From contig NC_134138.1 in the NCBI RefSeq assembly GCF_033958435.1, positions 177,862,798 to 177,926,797 of the forward strand: DNA of 64,000 nt. The letters are read 5' to 3'. Below the pieces are notes generated by a model that did not search any database, was not told the DNA's origin, and saw nothing but the letters and a program-made list of their open reading frames with translations. Of the stretch, positions 11,191 to 22,416 are shown one piece after another. Origin of the DNA: Carettochelys insculpta (taxonomy: Eukaryota; Chordata; Testudines; Carettochelyidae). The translations under genes and the position numbers were made by a program. Within the stretch, counting starts at the first letter, position 1; every line of letters begins with the position of its first letter.

Positions 11191-14145
11191 GGAATAGCCC
11201 TCTATCAAGAACCAACCTAGCAATCGCTTTGGAAGACACTGCACCATGATACACCTCTTCACTATCTCTTCTCATGCAGTATTTCTGATGCACTGAAGCA
11301 AGAATCACGAGATCTTTCACTCAGTTCTATAGAGCAGCCATATTTTCTGAAAGGATGGCCTTCCACCACATTAAAAATCACAGGGTAATGACATTACAAA
11401 TTGTCTGAAGGGCCCATGGGAAGTGATGGATTAAGGTAGCCACTTCAACCCTTTTAGAACTATGGTCAAGATTTTGATAAATTTCCTGCTGTGTGTATAT
11501 ATATAGGATATACCCTTCATATGCACAGTCATGAACAGATCTTAAGTCACTCTTAAGTCATTCTACTAAGGCTCTGCAAGATCTACAGTAAGCATGACCT
11601 TGATACAAGCAGGCTCTTATATCTCCATCAAATAGACAAGAACCTTTAGAAAAACACTTTAAGGCTCATTCCAAAGATATATGTGCAATCATCTCAAGTC
11701 ATTCTTACTTCTTATGGGCATAACTGCTTGTTCCTGGCCTTTCAAGACCCTGCACATAACCAGCATGGATCCTTCTCTGAATCCTTCACCTTTAAGATGA
11801 TTAATACTAACTAAAAATATCTACCATCCTTTAATTTAAAAATTCTACATTGATCTGGAAACTGAATTAAGGAGGGCTTCAGCAGATATTAAATTACCTG
11901 TAAATGGAATTAGTTTTTAGAAAAAGCCAAAAACATCAACCCAAAGAAATCAGACTCAGTGTGCCAATAACCTTTACAAAAATGGATGCAAAGCCTTATA
12001 CTGGATGATATTACAACATGAAGAATGTTGCATGTTTTTTTTTCCCAGATTAGGTTGAATTTCCCTCTTTGATACCTTCCCAAACATACAAACTATAGTT
12101 ACAAGAAAAAAACTGAACAGGGTTTTTAAAAGAAAAGAAGATTTATTTTCATTCATCTTCAAGTCACATTATGAAGAAGGGAAATTAAATATCCTGTAAG
12201 TAGAAGAAAAGGAAGTTAATAAGGAGAAAGAATTGTAATGAAGCCTCTAAAATAAACACAGTTTTGGAATTAGAATTTCCTTGCCTTTCAGAGCACTGAA
12301 ATGTGGAGGTGACACTACAATTAAACCTATATTTGGAAGAGAAAGAACACCCAAACCTGACAGGTGATTCACAGTTTCCACAAACTATTCCTCACGTTTA
12401 CATACCTGCAAAACAATTTTATAGAAAGCAGTACCATATGTGTCTCCAAATAGACTGAATTTACTTCATAGGGCCAAACTGGAAGACTATCTTTGTGACC
12501 AGGGTAAAATTATGGTTATCCTGATGGGATACAAGGGATATTTCTGTCCCTGAGCATTTACTCAGGATACAATGATGATTTACGTGTCAGTATTTTTAAG
12601 GGAAAGCTTGGTAATTTTACTATCCTGATTTGAAGTAAAATGGATATAACAGAGCAATGGACTCAGGGCAGGACAAAGTCATATTTGCAGGTATACATGC
12701 AAACAGTTTGAACATTTGCACCTGAAATTAGTGTTGATTGGAATAAAGGGGTGAAAATAACTGAAATTTCTTACATGTTCTTTCATATTGCAACCCCTCT
12801 GGGGATTCAGGGTAGGTGTGAGGTGACAGTACCTGTAACAAATTTGTGTGGGATGGAGTGGAGTATGGGGAGAAGGGGCATTCCCAGTCAGTCACTCTGC
12901 CCCATGCTGCTACTGTTCCTCACCAAATAAGAACTGCAGAAGCAGTGCTCATAGACATAGGAACTAGCAGTGCTACAGCACTCCTGGGGCTCTCGTCCCT
13001 GCTCTGGGGTCTTGGCTGCTGGATCCCCCCATGCCCAGGGTCCCAGCCTCAGTTGGGGGGAGCTGGACAAGGGTAAGGTATTTGTCTCTGAGCCCTGCCC
13101 CTAAGTCGGCATGCTCAGCCAGCCAGTTTCTCACCCGTACACTGTCCCAAGGACACATTGGGTTACTTAAACCTTTGAGCTTAAAAAGAGTGAAGAAGAT
13201 ATCTTCAGAGAAACGGAACTAGTTTTAAAACAAAGAAAAATCTTGCAGTCTCTATAACAGACTTGAAATATCTTTTCAGAGTTTTTTCCCCTGGAATTGC
13301 TCCATGCTTTGGGGACTTTAATCTTGTTCCTGCTGTCTTTACCTGTAAAATAATACACTTGCCTACTTAGACGTTTATGGCAAAAATACTATTCAGACTT
13401 CACATACAGGTGATACACACCATGGAAATACTCAAGGACTGAACAGCCTGTATGAAAACACATTATTAAAGAACTGAAGTATCTGGCCACATACCACGCA
13501 AAGGAGATATGCAGCCCTTCAGCCTAATGTGAAATTACTTAGGGCAATACTTGATTCATGATTACTTTTAAACATGAAATAAATTACTTGGTACCTAAAA
13601 GGCTTCAAATTAAAATTAGGAAAGTATTACTCTCAAACTGTACCAGTCTCTAAATTAAAAGTTGTGCAGTCTGAAAATGACTCTGTACGAATAAACATAA
13701 ATTATGTTAATTTTATGAAATCATGCACATACATGCACACCACACACGGTACTTTGCCCCACATTTTATTTTACACTGTCAGGCTGAAATTTTGTAAAGG
13801 GGCCTATAAAAGTTAAGAGCCCAACTCTCATTTGACTTCCAGCTTGCATCAATTAGACTAGAAGTCTAGATACTACTACAAAGCGCTTTATTTGTGCTGG
13901 TATTTGCTGATACTGAGTACAGGTACCTTGGCAGCTGCAGCTGCAGAATTGGTTGGAGTGTGTTTGAAGCAAGGAGACAGCTGAGTACTGGCTTTGATCT
14001 CTCTCTCGCTCTCTTTTTTAAACAAAAAAGCAGTGCTACTACAGAATAGTTTCTTGTATTTTGTGATACTCTAAACGTACTGCAAAATTGTTCACTATGA
14101 GCTAACAGCATTCGGATTATAATCTAAAAGAAAACCTAAAATGTA
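11191..14145. other. Unassigned AT-rich DNA
   Basis: Nothing recognisable except a GC-richer patch at about 12840-13160, where several overlapping frames arise on both strands. None has a domain, so I do not call a gene. Confidence 0.35.
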
Positions 14146-14281
14146 ACAAAAACAGCAAAGAGTCCTGTGGCACTTTAAAGACTAACAATTTTATTATGGG
14201 ATAAGCTTAATTGTTCATCTTTAAGGTGCCACTAGACTCACTGTTTTTGCTGAAACAGACTAACACTGCTACCCCTGAAAC
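14146..14281 (+). mobile_element. Foldback Penelope-like repeat
   Basis: An inverted segment (about 14146-14218, containing GTCCTGTGGCACTTTAAAG) is followed by a forward 3' end (AGGTGCCACTAGACTC through ACAGACTAACACTGCTACCCC). The arrangement matches the copies at 8.4 and 22.3 kb. I see no clear target-site duplication. Confidence 0.5.
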
Positions 14282-14536
14282 CTGAGCTATAACAGAAAAA
14301 TATGGAGATAAAAAACTATATTTAATAGTCTATGTACACACACATATACATTCACTCTTCAGGCCCTGCACATATATATCTGGGTGGCAATGAAAAAATG
14401 GAAATAATTGTAGCATGCGTTTTTGTACTGAACTGTGAACTGCTATTACTAATCTGCTAAGCAAGAAAAAGCCTCACCTCCATCAAAATAAATATGCCTG
14501 AAGCTCTCAGAGGCAGATTTAGCATGCAACACTAAG

Positions 14537-14914
14537 TTGGATCTACACTTGCCCCTGACTTCGAAGGGGTAAAGTTAATCAGGGCAATGGGAGATTACTA
14601 ATAAAGTGCTGTGGTGAACATGCAGCACTTCATTAGGCTAATTCTCCCACATGGCAACTTCGAAGTGCCAGCATGCATGTAGCCGCAGGCACTTCAAAAT
14701 GCCTGGGCTACTTCAAAGTGCCTCTGCTCCTCAAATTTTGAGGAGTAAAGGTACTTTGAAGTAGTGTGGGCTACATGCATGCTGGCACTTCAAAGTTTGA
14801 CGCTTCAAAGTTACTGCGGGGGAGAATGTATTCACCGCAGCACTTCATTTGTAATCTTCCATCGCCCTGATTAACATGTCCCTTTCGAAGTTGGGGGCAA
14901 GAGTAGACAAGCCC
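14537..14914. mobile_element. Palindromic MITE, TTACTAATGAAGTGCTG family
   Basis: The two halves are inverted copies of each other: a terminal block with GCCCCTGACTTCGAAGGGG, then GGGAGATTACTAAT..AGTGCTG, then CAGCACTTCATTAGGCTAA, mirrored in the right half. The ends GGATCTACACTTG and GAGTAGACAAGCCC are of the TCTACAC type. The best match is 27129-27460. Non-coding. Confidence 0.65.
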
Positions 14915-16314
14915 TGACTGTATTATTTAATGTAGACTCTGCTACTTCTATTTTCAGCAGATGTCCACTCAGGTATTGAACCTGAGGTGCCATGAAACAT
15001 TTTTTTTTTGACTCTTGAAAGCAATCAGAGTTCAGAATAATTAATCTCTAGAGCATGAAGACTGAAGGAGGCAGAAAAGATAGAAAAGTTTTAGACACTA
15101 TTGGCTGTGGATAGGACTGCAGGGTGGCTGGCAACATAAAAGTCCTATGGCTTCAAAACCCACCATAAATCTAGATGAGCCAAAAATGGATTTGGGGGAA
15201 ACTGTATTCAATAAGTGGATGCCTTGGGCCTGTTTCTGATTCCATTTATCCTGGTCTTTCACTGGTGTAACCCTACTGACTTCAGCATAGCAAAGAGAAG
15301 AATTAAGACCATCATATGTGGAAGCAATTTTTGACTAGGTGGAGTAAGTTATGTCTCTGAATATATGTTGTACCTTCCAGAGAACAATAAAGCAAATTTG
15401 AATCAAGCGATGAACTATATTTTTAGTCTTACCCCATCATCCCTATTCAGACAACCTCATCCCTAAATCAGCGAGCATATTATTTTCCAGGTAAAGACAG
15501 GAGGAGCAAGATTAAAGTCCCAAAGCAAGGAGCAGTTCTAGAAGAAATTGTAAACCAATGGCTTTTCGACACGTAATCAGCATTTTCAAAGTTGGGCTTA
15601 AAATTTGTTGAATAGTTCCCTATAAACAACTGTCATAAATTGAGCTCTTTTCTCTTTCAAATTATTCACAAGCCAATCCTGAATTCTACTTATGTATTTG
15701 TTACGTTAAGCAAATAATTTGAACAAATAATTTTCAATTTAAGAGCTATTCATAAACTCTTTTCTGACTATTTTCGCTTTTCATTACTCATGGTGGAGAA
15801 CTAAGTGGCACTATTTCTAATCCTGAGTGCCAGGAACCTTTTAAGCTACAGAATAAAGAAAGGTAAATAGCAAGCAGCGAGTGCTGTATAGTAAATAGTG
15901 AACCTCAACCAAACCAACACTTTTAGGAATTTTCTAACTAATATTTCTCATATTAAAATTTCTGCAACAGTTGGGATTTGTAATCATTTTTGGAAGTAGC
16001 CAGTGGACGACTGTAGAGTTATGTAAAATAATTTTTATTTTTAATATTTTCAAATGATCTTTAAAATATGCATGCTCGTGTAGTTATTATTAAAGCAGAT
16101 TAATTTTACACTGTTGCAGAAACACTGACATATTGGAAACAGAATGTTCAGCAAATCTGTAGCATTTCCATAATTACTACACAGTTCTTTCATAAAGGTT
16201 AAAAAATAGCATTGCCCACAATCACCCTGACTAATTACTCTAATTTATAATGAATAGTAACTGCTTTCTTTTGCAGTAATTTCCTTACATATTTATCTAC
16301 CTTTGTATTTCCAC
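14915..16314. other. Unassigned AT-rich DNA
   Basis: 15215-15310 resembles an old sauropsid interspersed repeat (CACTGGTGTAACCCTACTGACTTCAG). 15640-15850 and 16000-16290 are AT-rich and free of repeats I recognise. No gene is supported. Confidence 0.35.
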
Positions 16315-16991
16315 TCCAGTTCATCTGATGAAGTGGGTTTTACCTATGAAATCTTATGCCCTAATCTAGTATATATTTTAGTATGCATCCATCTGTCTGT
16401 CAGTGGTATGTTTGTTCAAGAACTCTTCTTAAACCGTAACAGGTATGACAACAAAATTTGGTATGCAGCTTCTTCTTACCCTAACTTAAACCAAGGTTGG
16501 GGTTTGTTTGTGCCTGGAAAGTGGGAAATGTCTGAAATCCCAGAATTTCAGAGAACATGGAAAGGAAGGGGCACCTACAGGAGGGATGACCTACTTCTGT
16601 CTCACCACTGGGGGACAGTGAGCTCAGGGAGCAGCAATATGGCAGAGTGACCACTGGGAGGACAGCCACAGCAGGCAAACAGTGGCCACTTGGAGACAGG
16701 GATCTCCTTCCTGCCAAGAGAAGGAAGTGTCTCTCTACTCCAACCTTCCCCCACAGCTCGGTCACAGTACCATGCAGGAGGAGCCCTACTGATTCCCTGA
16801 AACTCTCGCATACAATTAGCCCCCAATCACTTGCATAAACCATATCAATTTTCCTCTTATTCTCCAAATATAAAACAAAATAAAACAAAACAAAACCTTA
16901 TTTCACTTAAATACCTGAGCAACCCTGGGTCAGTTTGCTTGCAAATCTCTAAGGTGCTGCAGGACTCCTTGTTTCTTTATCCATGTTTGAG
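16315..16991 (+). mobile_element. Possible Penelope-like copy split by about 575 bp of other sequence
   Basis: 16315-16370 carries CATCTGATGAAGTGGGTTTT and TATGAAATCTTATGCCC, the 5' part of the repeat with CTGATGA and GAAA. A piece resembling the next part (TCTAAGGTGCTGCAGGACTCC) reappears only at about 16948-16991. The intervening GC-richer segment (about 16371-16947) has no recognised identity. It contains overlapping frames of 115 and 135 codons without domains. The link between the two pieces is inference. Confidence 0.35.
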
Positions 16992-17405
16992 TTTGCAAGG
17001 CTGGTAGTAAAAAAAAACAAAACAAAAAACAAAACAAAAAAAACTAGAACAACCAACCCCCAAGCCTCCCTTTACTTGTAAGTTGAGCACTCATGCTTTA
17101 GAATCATCAAGAGACAACGCATATGGCGGGTGGGGAGGTGGGCAAACCTCAACTCTTTTACAGTTCAAGTGCAGTTCTCAGCTCACTTCACCCCTGCACG
17201 CTCATTCACTACCTACTAGATTGGAAGGGGACCTTACAAGATCCTGCCCTGGCACAGGGTCAATGGGGCTTCCGCTAAAGGCGAATGGTGCCCACGGAAA
17301 GATGGGGCACAATTTAAAGGTTTGCTGCCACCATCAACAGCTTGAGCCATGGCCCCTCAGGTGCTTTTCCTGAGCTGCCCCTCATGGGGAGGCATCAAAA
17401 AGCAG
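16992..17405. other. A/C-rich run and GC-richer flank of the CR1 insertion
   Basis: An A/C-rich low-complexity run (about 17005-17045) is followed by moderately GC-rich unassigned sequence. AAAAGCAG at 17398-17405 recurs at 19311-19318 and may be the target-site duplication of the CR1. Confidence 0.4.
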
Positions 17406-18293
17406 GTGGGTACTGAAGGGAGGGGCTGTTGCATTAGTGCCCTGGGGAGAAGTAGCAGGAAAAAGCATGGAGGGGATCCTCAAGAAATCCATTTTGGAGT
17501 ACTTGGAAGAGGGGAAAGTGATCAAGAATAGTCAACATGGATTCACCAAGGGCAAGTTGTGCCTGACAAAACTGATTAACTTCTATGATGAGATAACTGG
17601 CTCTGTGGACATGGGGAAGTCAATGGATGTGATAGACCTTGACTTTAGCAAAGCTTTTCATACAGTCTCCCACTATATTCTTGCCCATAAGTTAAGAAGT
17701 ATGGATTGGATACATGGACTCTAAGATGGATAGAAAACTGGCTTGACTGATGGGCCCAACGGGTAGTGGTCAATGGCTCTGTGTCTGGTTGTGGTCAGTT
17801 TCAAGTGGAGCGTCCCAAGTATCAGTTCTAGGGCCAGTACTGTTCAACATCTTTATTGATGACCTGGATGAGGGGATGGATTGCACCCACAGCAAATTTG
17901 TAGATGACACTAAGCTAGTAAGGTAGGGATAGGGTCCAGAGTGACCTAGACAAATTGGAGGATTGGGCCAAAAGAAATTTGATAAGGTTCAGCAAGGAGA
18001 AGTGCAAAGTCCCGCACTTGGGAAGGAAGAATCTCAAGCAGTGTTACAGGCTGGGGACTGACTGGCTAAATAGCAGTGAAGCAAAAAAGGACCTGGGGAT
18101 TACCATGGATGAGAGGATGGTTATGAGTCACAATTGTGCTCTTGTAGCCAAGAAGGCTAATGGCATATTGTGGTGCATTAGGAGAAGCATTTCCAGCAGG
18201 TCTAGAGACATTATTGTTCCCCTCTACTTGGCCCTGGTGAGGCCTCATCTGGAGTATTGCATCCAGTTCTGGGCCACACAATATATAAAGGAT

Positions 18294-18856
18294 GTAGATG
18301 CATTGGAAGGCATCAGCAGTGTTCCAAAGACTGTGCCCATTTGGTCTGCACCAACAATCGACACTGCAACAAAAGTTTGACTGTATAAAACTATCATCAT
18401 GACAGTTGCCATTTACGCTAGCGAAACGTGGAAAATAACGTCAAGAGTAGCATGCAAACTCAATGTATTCCACCAGCGTTGCTTACGAAAGATCCTGAGT
18501 GTCACCTACTGCGATCGTGTTACCAATGAGGAGATACTACAAAGATGCGGGTCATGGGCACTGCAGGATAACGTGACAGAGCGCAGAGTGCGGTTTGCTG
18601 GACACATTCTGCGTCTGCCAGATCAACTGCACCCAAAGACTGCAATGAGATGGATACTGGCAGAGGGAAGGAGGAAGAGAGGCAGGCCACTCAAGACCTG
18701 GTGCACCACATTTAAGGAAGATTTATTAAACATTGGTATATCATGGGAGGAGGCGGAATTATTTGCAGCCGACCGAAATCGCTGGCGAGCACTTGTTGCC
18801 CAATGTGCCCAGATGCACAGGCAGACCTAAGTCTAAGTCTAAGTAGATGCATTGGA
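18294..18856. repeat. 14-bp target-site duplication of the nested LINE
   Basis: GTAGATGCATTGGA is present perfectly at 18294-18307 and 18843-18856, bracketing the inserted RTE-like sequence inside the CR1. Confidence 0.85.
18308..18842 (+). mobile_element. RTE-like LINE 3' end nested in the CR1
   Basis: The frame from 18399 encodes the region C-terminal to the reverse transcriptase in RTE-like LINEs: YASETWKITS, FHQRCLRKILSV, RVTNEEIL, RRVRFAGHILRLPD and GRRKRGRPLKTW. These correspond to the family's YGSETW, FHxRCLRxIL, TNEExL, LRWxGHxxRM and GRPxxxW signatures. It is 5'-truncated, so the polymerase and endonuclease are absent. It ends in about two and a half copies of TAAGTC (18828-18842) and is bracketed by a perfect 14-bp target-site duplication, both expected of target-primed reverse transcription. 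The 143-codon open frame and the perfect duplication suggest it is younger than its CR1 host. Confidence 0.8.
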
Positions 18857-19318
18857 GAGGGTTCAGTGGAGGGCAACGAAAATTATTACGGGTCCGGAGT
18901 ATGACCTATGAGGAGAGGCTGCGAGGTTTGGGCTTATTTAGTTTGCAGAAGAGAAGACTGAGGGGTGATTTGACATCAGTCTTCAACTTCCTGAAAAGAG
19001 GCTCTAAGAAGATGGAGAGAGACTGTTCTCAGTGGTGACGGATGACAGAACAAGGATCAATGGTCTGAAGTTACAGAGGGAGAGGTGTAGGCTGGATATT
19101 AGAAAAAACTATTTCACCAGGAGAGGGGTGAAGCACGAATGCATTACCAAGAGAGGTGGTGGAATCTCCAACCCTAGAGGTTTTCAAGTCCTGGCTTGAC
19201 AGAGTCCTCACTGGGATGATTTAGATGAGGTTGATCCTGCCTTAGGTAGGGGGGTTGGACTACATAACCTCCTGAGGTCCGTTCCAGCCCTAAAATTCTA
19301 TGATTCTTTGAAAAGCAG

Positions 19319-22286
19319 CAGCAGCTTCAAGTTGTTTGCTGCTGCCTTTTCCTATGACAGGGTGCAGTTCCCAGCTTGCCAGCTCCAGCAGCTCCCAGGC
19401 AGGGAGGGAGCTCGGTGGCAGCTTGTAACCAAGCAGTGCGAGCAAATTCTGGCAAACAGATGGAGGTGAAGACATAACCCCCATGCTCCTGCAAATTTTG
19501 CCTCTGAGTTTGCTCTGCAGAGAGAGGGTCTCAGGGCTTCAGTCCCACAGGGTGCACCAGCTGGGCCTCAGGCCTTCAGCAGGAGCAGGGCTGAAACCCT
19601 GAGCTCAGGCTGACTCCCACCAGTTCTTGCACTTCCGAAGGGCGCCATATGTGGCTCTGAGGGTCAGACAGTTTGGCCTCCCCAGCATATAGAACCTCAC
19701 AATGCTGGTTTTAGAACAGGTTTTTAAATCAGAGCTGAAACATGAAGGTATCACACCTCTCCATGATTTACAGTCTATACCACAAAGGAATTACATCCAA
19801 ACCTCAGTGCACCATTATCAAATGCACAGCACACCCTTTAAACACCCAGTATCTGCAATCAACATTTCCACCCTACAGTAGAGACATGGTGAAATACTTC
19901 TCTTGGACAAGTTGTGCCTCAACAAAGTGGATAGAAGGTCATCATCCCTCATTGCCCCTATACCTTGAATAAGCTAAAATTCCTTCTGCTGTTCTTGCTA
20001 GTTACACTGAGTATGGCTGTACCTTGTAGTCACCATCTGCTGGTTTACTTTCCAGGTCACTATTTGTAATCTATTTCCAATTGTGCAAAGTTCAAGTTTG
20101 TTTAATGCCATCTCCAAGTTTTTTAATGACGCTTTCTGAGAATCGCTAAATCACAAAAATTAGTAGTCTACAGTAAGCCTCATGGCCAGTAGTGCAAGTT
20201 GAAGTGGAGCTACTGTATTAAATTCCTCTGTTCTGATTTTGTAGTATTTTCTCATGCAGAAACAATCCCTTTACCAAGGTGGGATTTTGATGTTTGCAGT
20301 GGCTGCACACTGACCTCTTGAGCAGGGAAAGAAATGAACAGACTCCATTATTTTACAGAACTTCTTTGATCTTAATGGAATGACCAGTGCTTGGACATTT
20401 CTCAATACTTCTTTCAACTCCAATTGAAGTGAGAGTTTCTTTCATGCAAGCATGAGCAGAATAGAAATATTTTAAATAAATTAAATAGACAGGTCAGTTC
20501 ACTGACTTGTCATTTGGAATTTACAAGATGACTTCTGATGGTTCCCATATTTTATTAAAGAATATTTACTGAGCTAACAGACATTACAAAGTACATTTAA
20601 AGCATGCATTTCCGAGTCCCCAACTTAATGAATACATAGAACTTTTTTGGTATCAAGTTCATGGCCTGAAGTGAATTGGAAAAAAAAAAACCAACAAAAA
20701 ACAAAAAACAAACAAAAACCCCACCCTCTTTTACCATTTTCTCAGTGCAAATATTTGTAATCAAAATAATAATGCAATCTCATTAACACTACAATTAATA
20801 ATAATATTTTTAGTTTATTTGTTTTTAGCTATTCACTTGAGTTAAATGTAATTATGTCCATAACATGTATCATTATTAACTGAAATTTTATCTTGTCCTA
20901 TTTAAGATAATCAGTTTCTAGAAGAAGGGACCAACATTTTGATTCCAAATCCAATAGGTTCACATGTAATTCCTGATTCAGCCATACAAACAAATGACAA
21001 CTCCTTAACCAATATATAAATACTACATGTTTATAATCTATCTGAAGGTAGTAAGCGGCAGGAGAGGTGCATGAAGAAGTGCTACTCAGAAAGCCCAATT
21101 TGCAGGCTGAGAGATTCATTTTGACTAGGGAATACGAGTGGCTGAAATGATGCATCCTTATCCTCACTGATTCTCATCTGTCAGGAGGGCTCTTGGGGCT
21201 ATGGACAGCTGGAGGTGAGTGAATACAGTAATATTTAATTTAAGCCAGGTACCGAATCACAGGATCAGGAGAAAGTTAAATGCACAAATTCTCCCTTGTC
21301 TCTCACAGCCCACACCTCAGCTGTCCAGGAACGTCTAGGCCAATGCAGTTTAAACATGAGAGAAGTCAGAGGAAATGAAAAGAAATTCAGCTCCAAGACA
21401 TTTTAAAGCAACACGATTTCATAAAAAGAAGTGTCAGAAATCTATGTGCTGTCACTGATACTTAATTACCAAAAAAGGAGGTGACTGAGTCATAGTTAAT
21501 TTAAGACTGGATTAAGCAGTAAGTTCCAGTAACTTTGAATTCTGTATTTATTAAAAGCATTATGACATTCCTGGGGGGAAAAGTCTTAGTTTCATTATAG
21601 AAAGGGAAGTGAATTAATGCTGTCCTTGAAACTTGTAAAAATTTGGCTTAAATTAGTCCTGAGAAATCATGTCAGAGGAATCAAGGTAAATTAGCCTGAT
21701 GCTTGGGTCTGCTATGGTTAAAAGCCAAGTTATGCTGCAGAATATTTCAAATATCTGCCTTGGCCTACCTTTACATAGAACAACTGACTTTGAAGCAACT
21801 TAATTGTTTTAGTCTCCAGCACACAATGCTATGTGGTCCAGATACTGCCATTCAGAAGCAATACTTTTTGACGTCTGTACAGGTGAAGTTACACACTTAC
21901 TTTGGAAACATTTGCGTTTGATTTTGAGGTGCTCTGTAATAATTTATATTTTATTTTGAGCTCATTATTGGGATGTTTACTATCTGACTATACTGGTTGA
22001 GTTTAAGAGGGGCTGTCAAGAAAAACAGGCAGCCAGGAAAAACATAGTTCAAGAGAAGGCACTTGAGTGCTGTCTAAGGACAATGACAGAACTACTAGTT
22101 TTGATATCTTTGCCTCTTCTCCTTTACATTTCCAAATTGATTTTTGCCATGAGGACAAAAGCCTGGAAATATAGAAGAAAAAAATAAAGAACTCTGACAA
22201 TTTTAAAATGGTCCCTCCTCTGTTTCAAAAAAGGGAGTAGTTGTTCTATGCACAGACATCTGCTGTAACTATCTGAAGAAATCAGA
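19319..22286. other. Unassigned DNA
   Basis: 19320-19700 is GC-richer and may be part of an older non-autonomous element split by the CR1 insertion, but I cannot show its other half. The rest is AT-rich, with an A/C-rich run at about 20680-20725. No gene is supported. Confidence 0.35.
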
Positions 22287-22416
22287 ACAACAAGAAGTCC
22301 TGTGGCACCCTATAGACTAACAGATTTTTTTGGAGCATTAGCTTTTTGTGGCCAAAGGTGCCACAGGACTTCTCATTGTTTTTGCAGATACAGACTCACA
22401 TGGCTACCTCTCTGGT
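22287..22416 (+). mobile_element. Foldback Penelope-like repeat
   Basis: 22287-22355 carries AAGTCCTGTGGCACC..AGACTAACAGA in inverted sense and is followed by a forward 3' end (AGGTGCCACAGGACTTCTC through GGCTACCTCTCTGG). It is the same inversion type as at 8.4 and 14.1 kb. Confidence 0.55.

Larger units (their letters stand above)
17406..19310 (+). mobile_element. 5'-truncated CR1 LINE, interrupted by an RTE-like insertion
   Basis: The frame from 17437 contains the CR1 reverse transcriptase palm (QHGFTKGKLCLTKLI, then LDFSKAFHTVSH). The catalytic box reads FVDDTKL at about 17889, and 17955-18290 encodes NLIRFSKEKCKVPHLG and LALVRPHLEYCIQFWA. Stops after SMDWIHGL and frame changes around 17725-17950 make it non-functional. 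The frame resumes after 18857 with [23 protein letters not shown], and the 3' untranslated end (GGACTACATAACCTCCTGAGG) finishes in ATTCTATGATTCT, the CR1 tail. The endonuclease part is missing, as in most CR1 copies. AAAAGCAG on both sides may be a short target-site duplication. Removing 18308-18842 plus one copy of the 14-bp repeat rejoins the CR1 sequence. Confidence 0.9.

Noticed and set aside
16481..16888. 135-codon minus frame as a gene
   Set aside because: It overlaps a 115-codon frame on the other strand in a GC-richer unidentified insertion; no domain is recognised.
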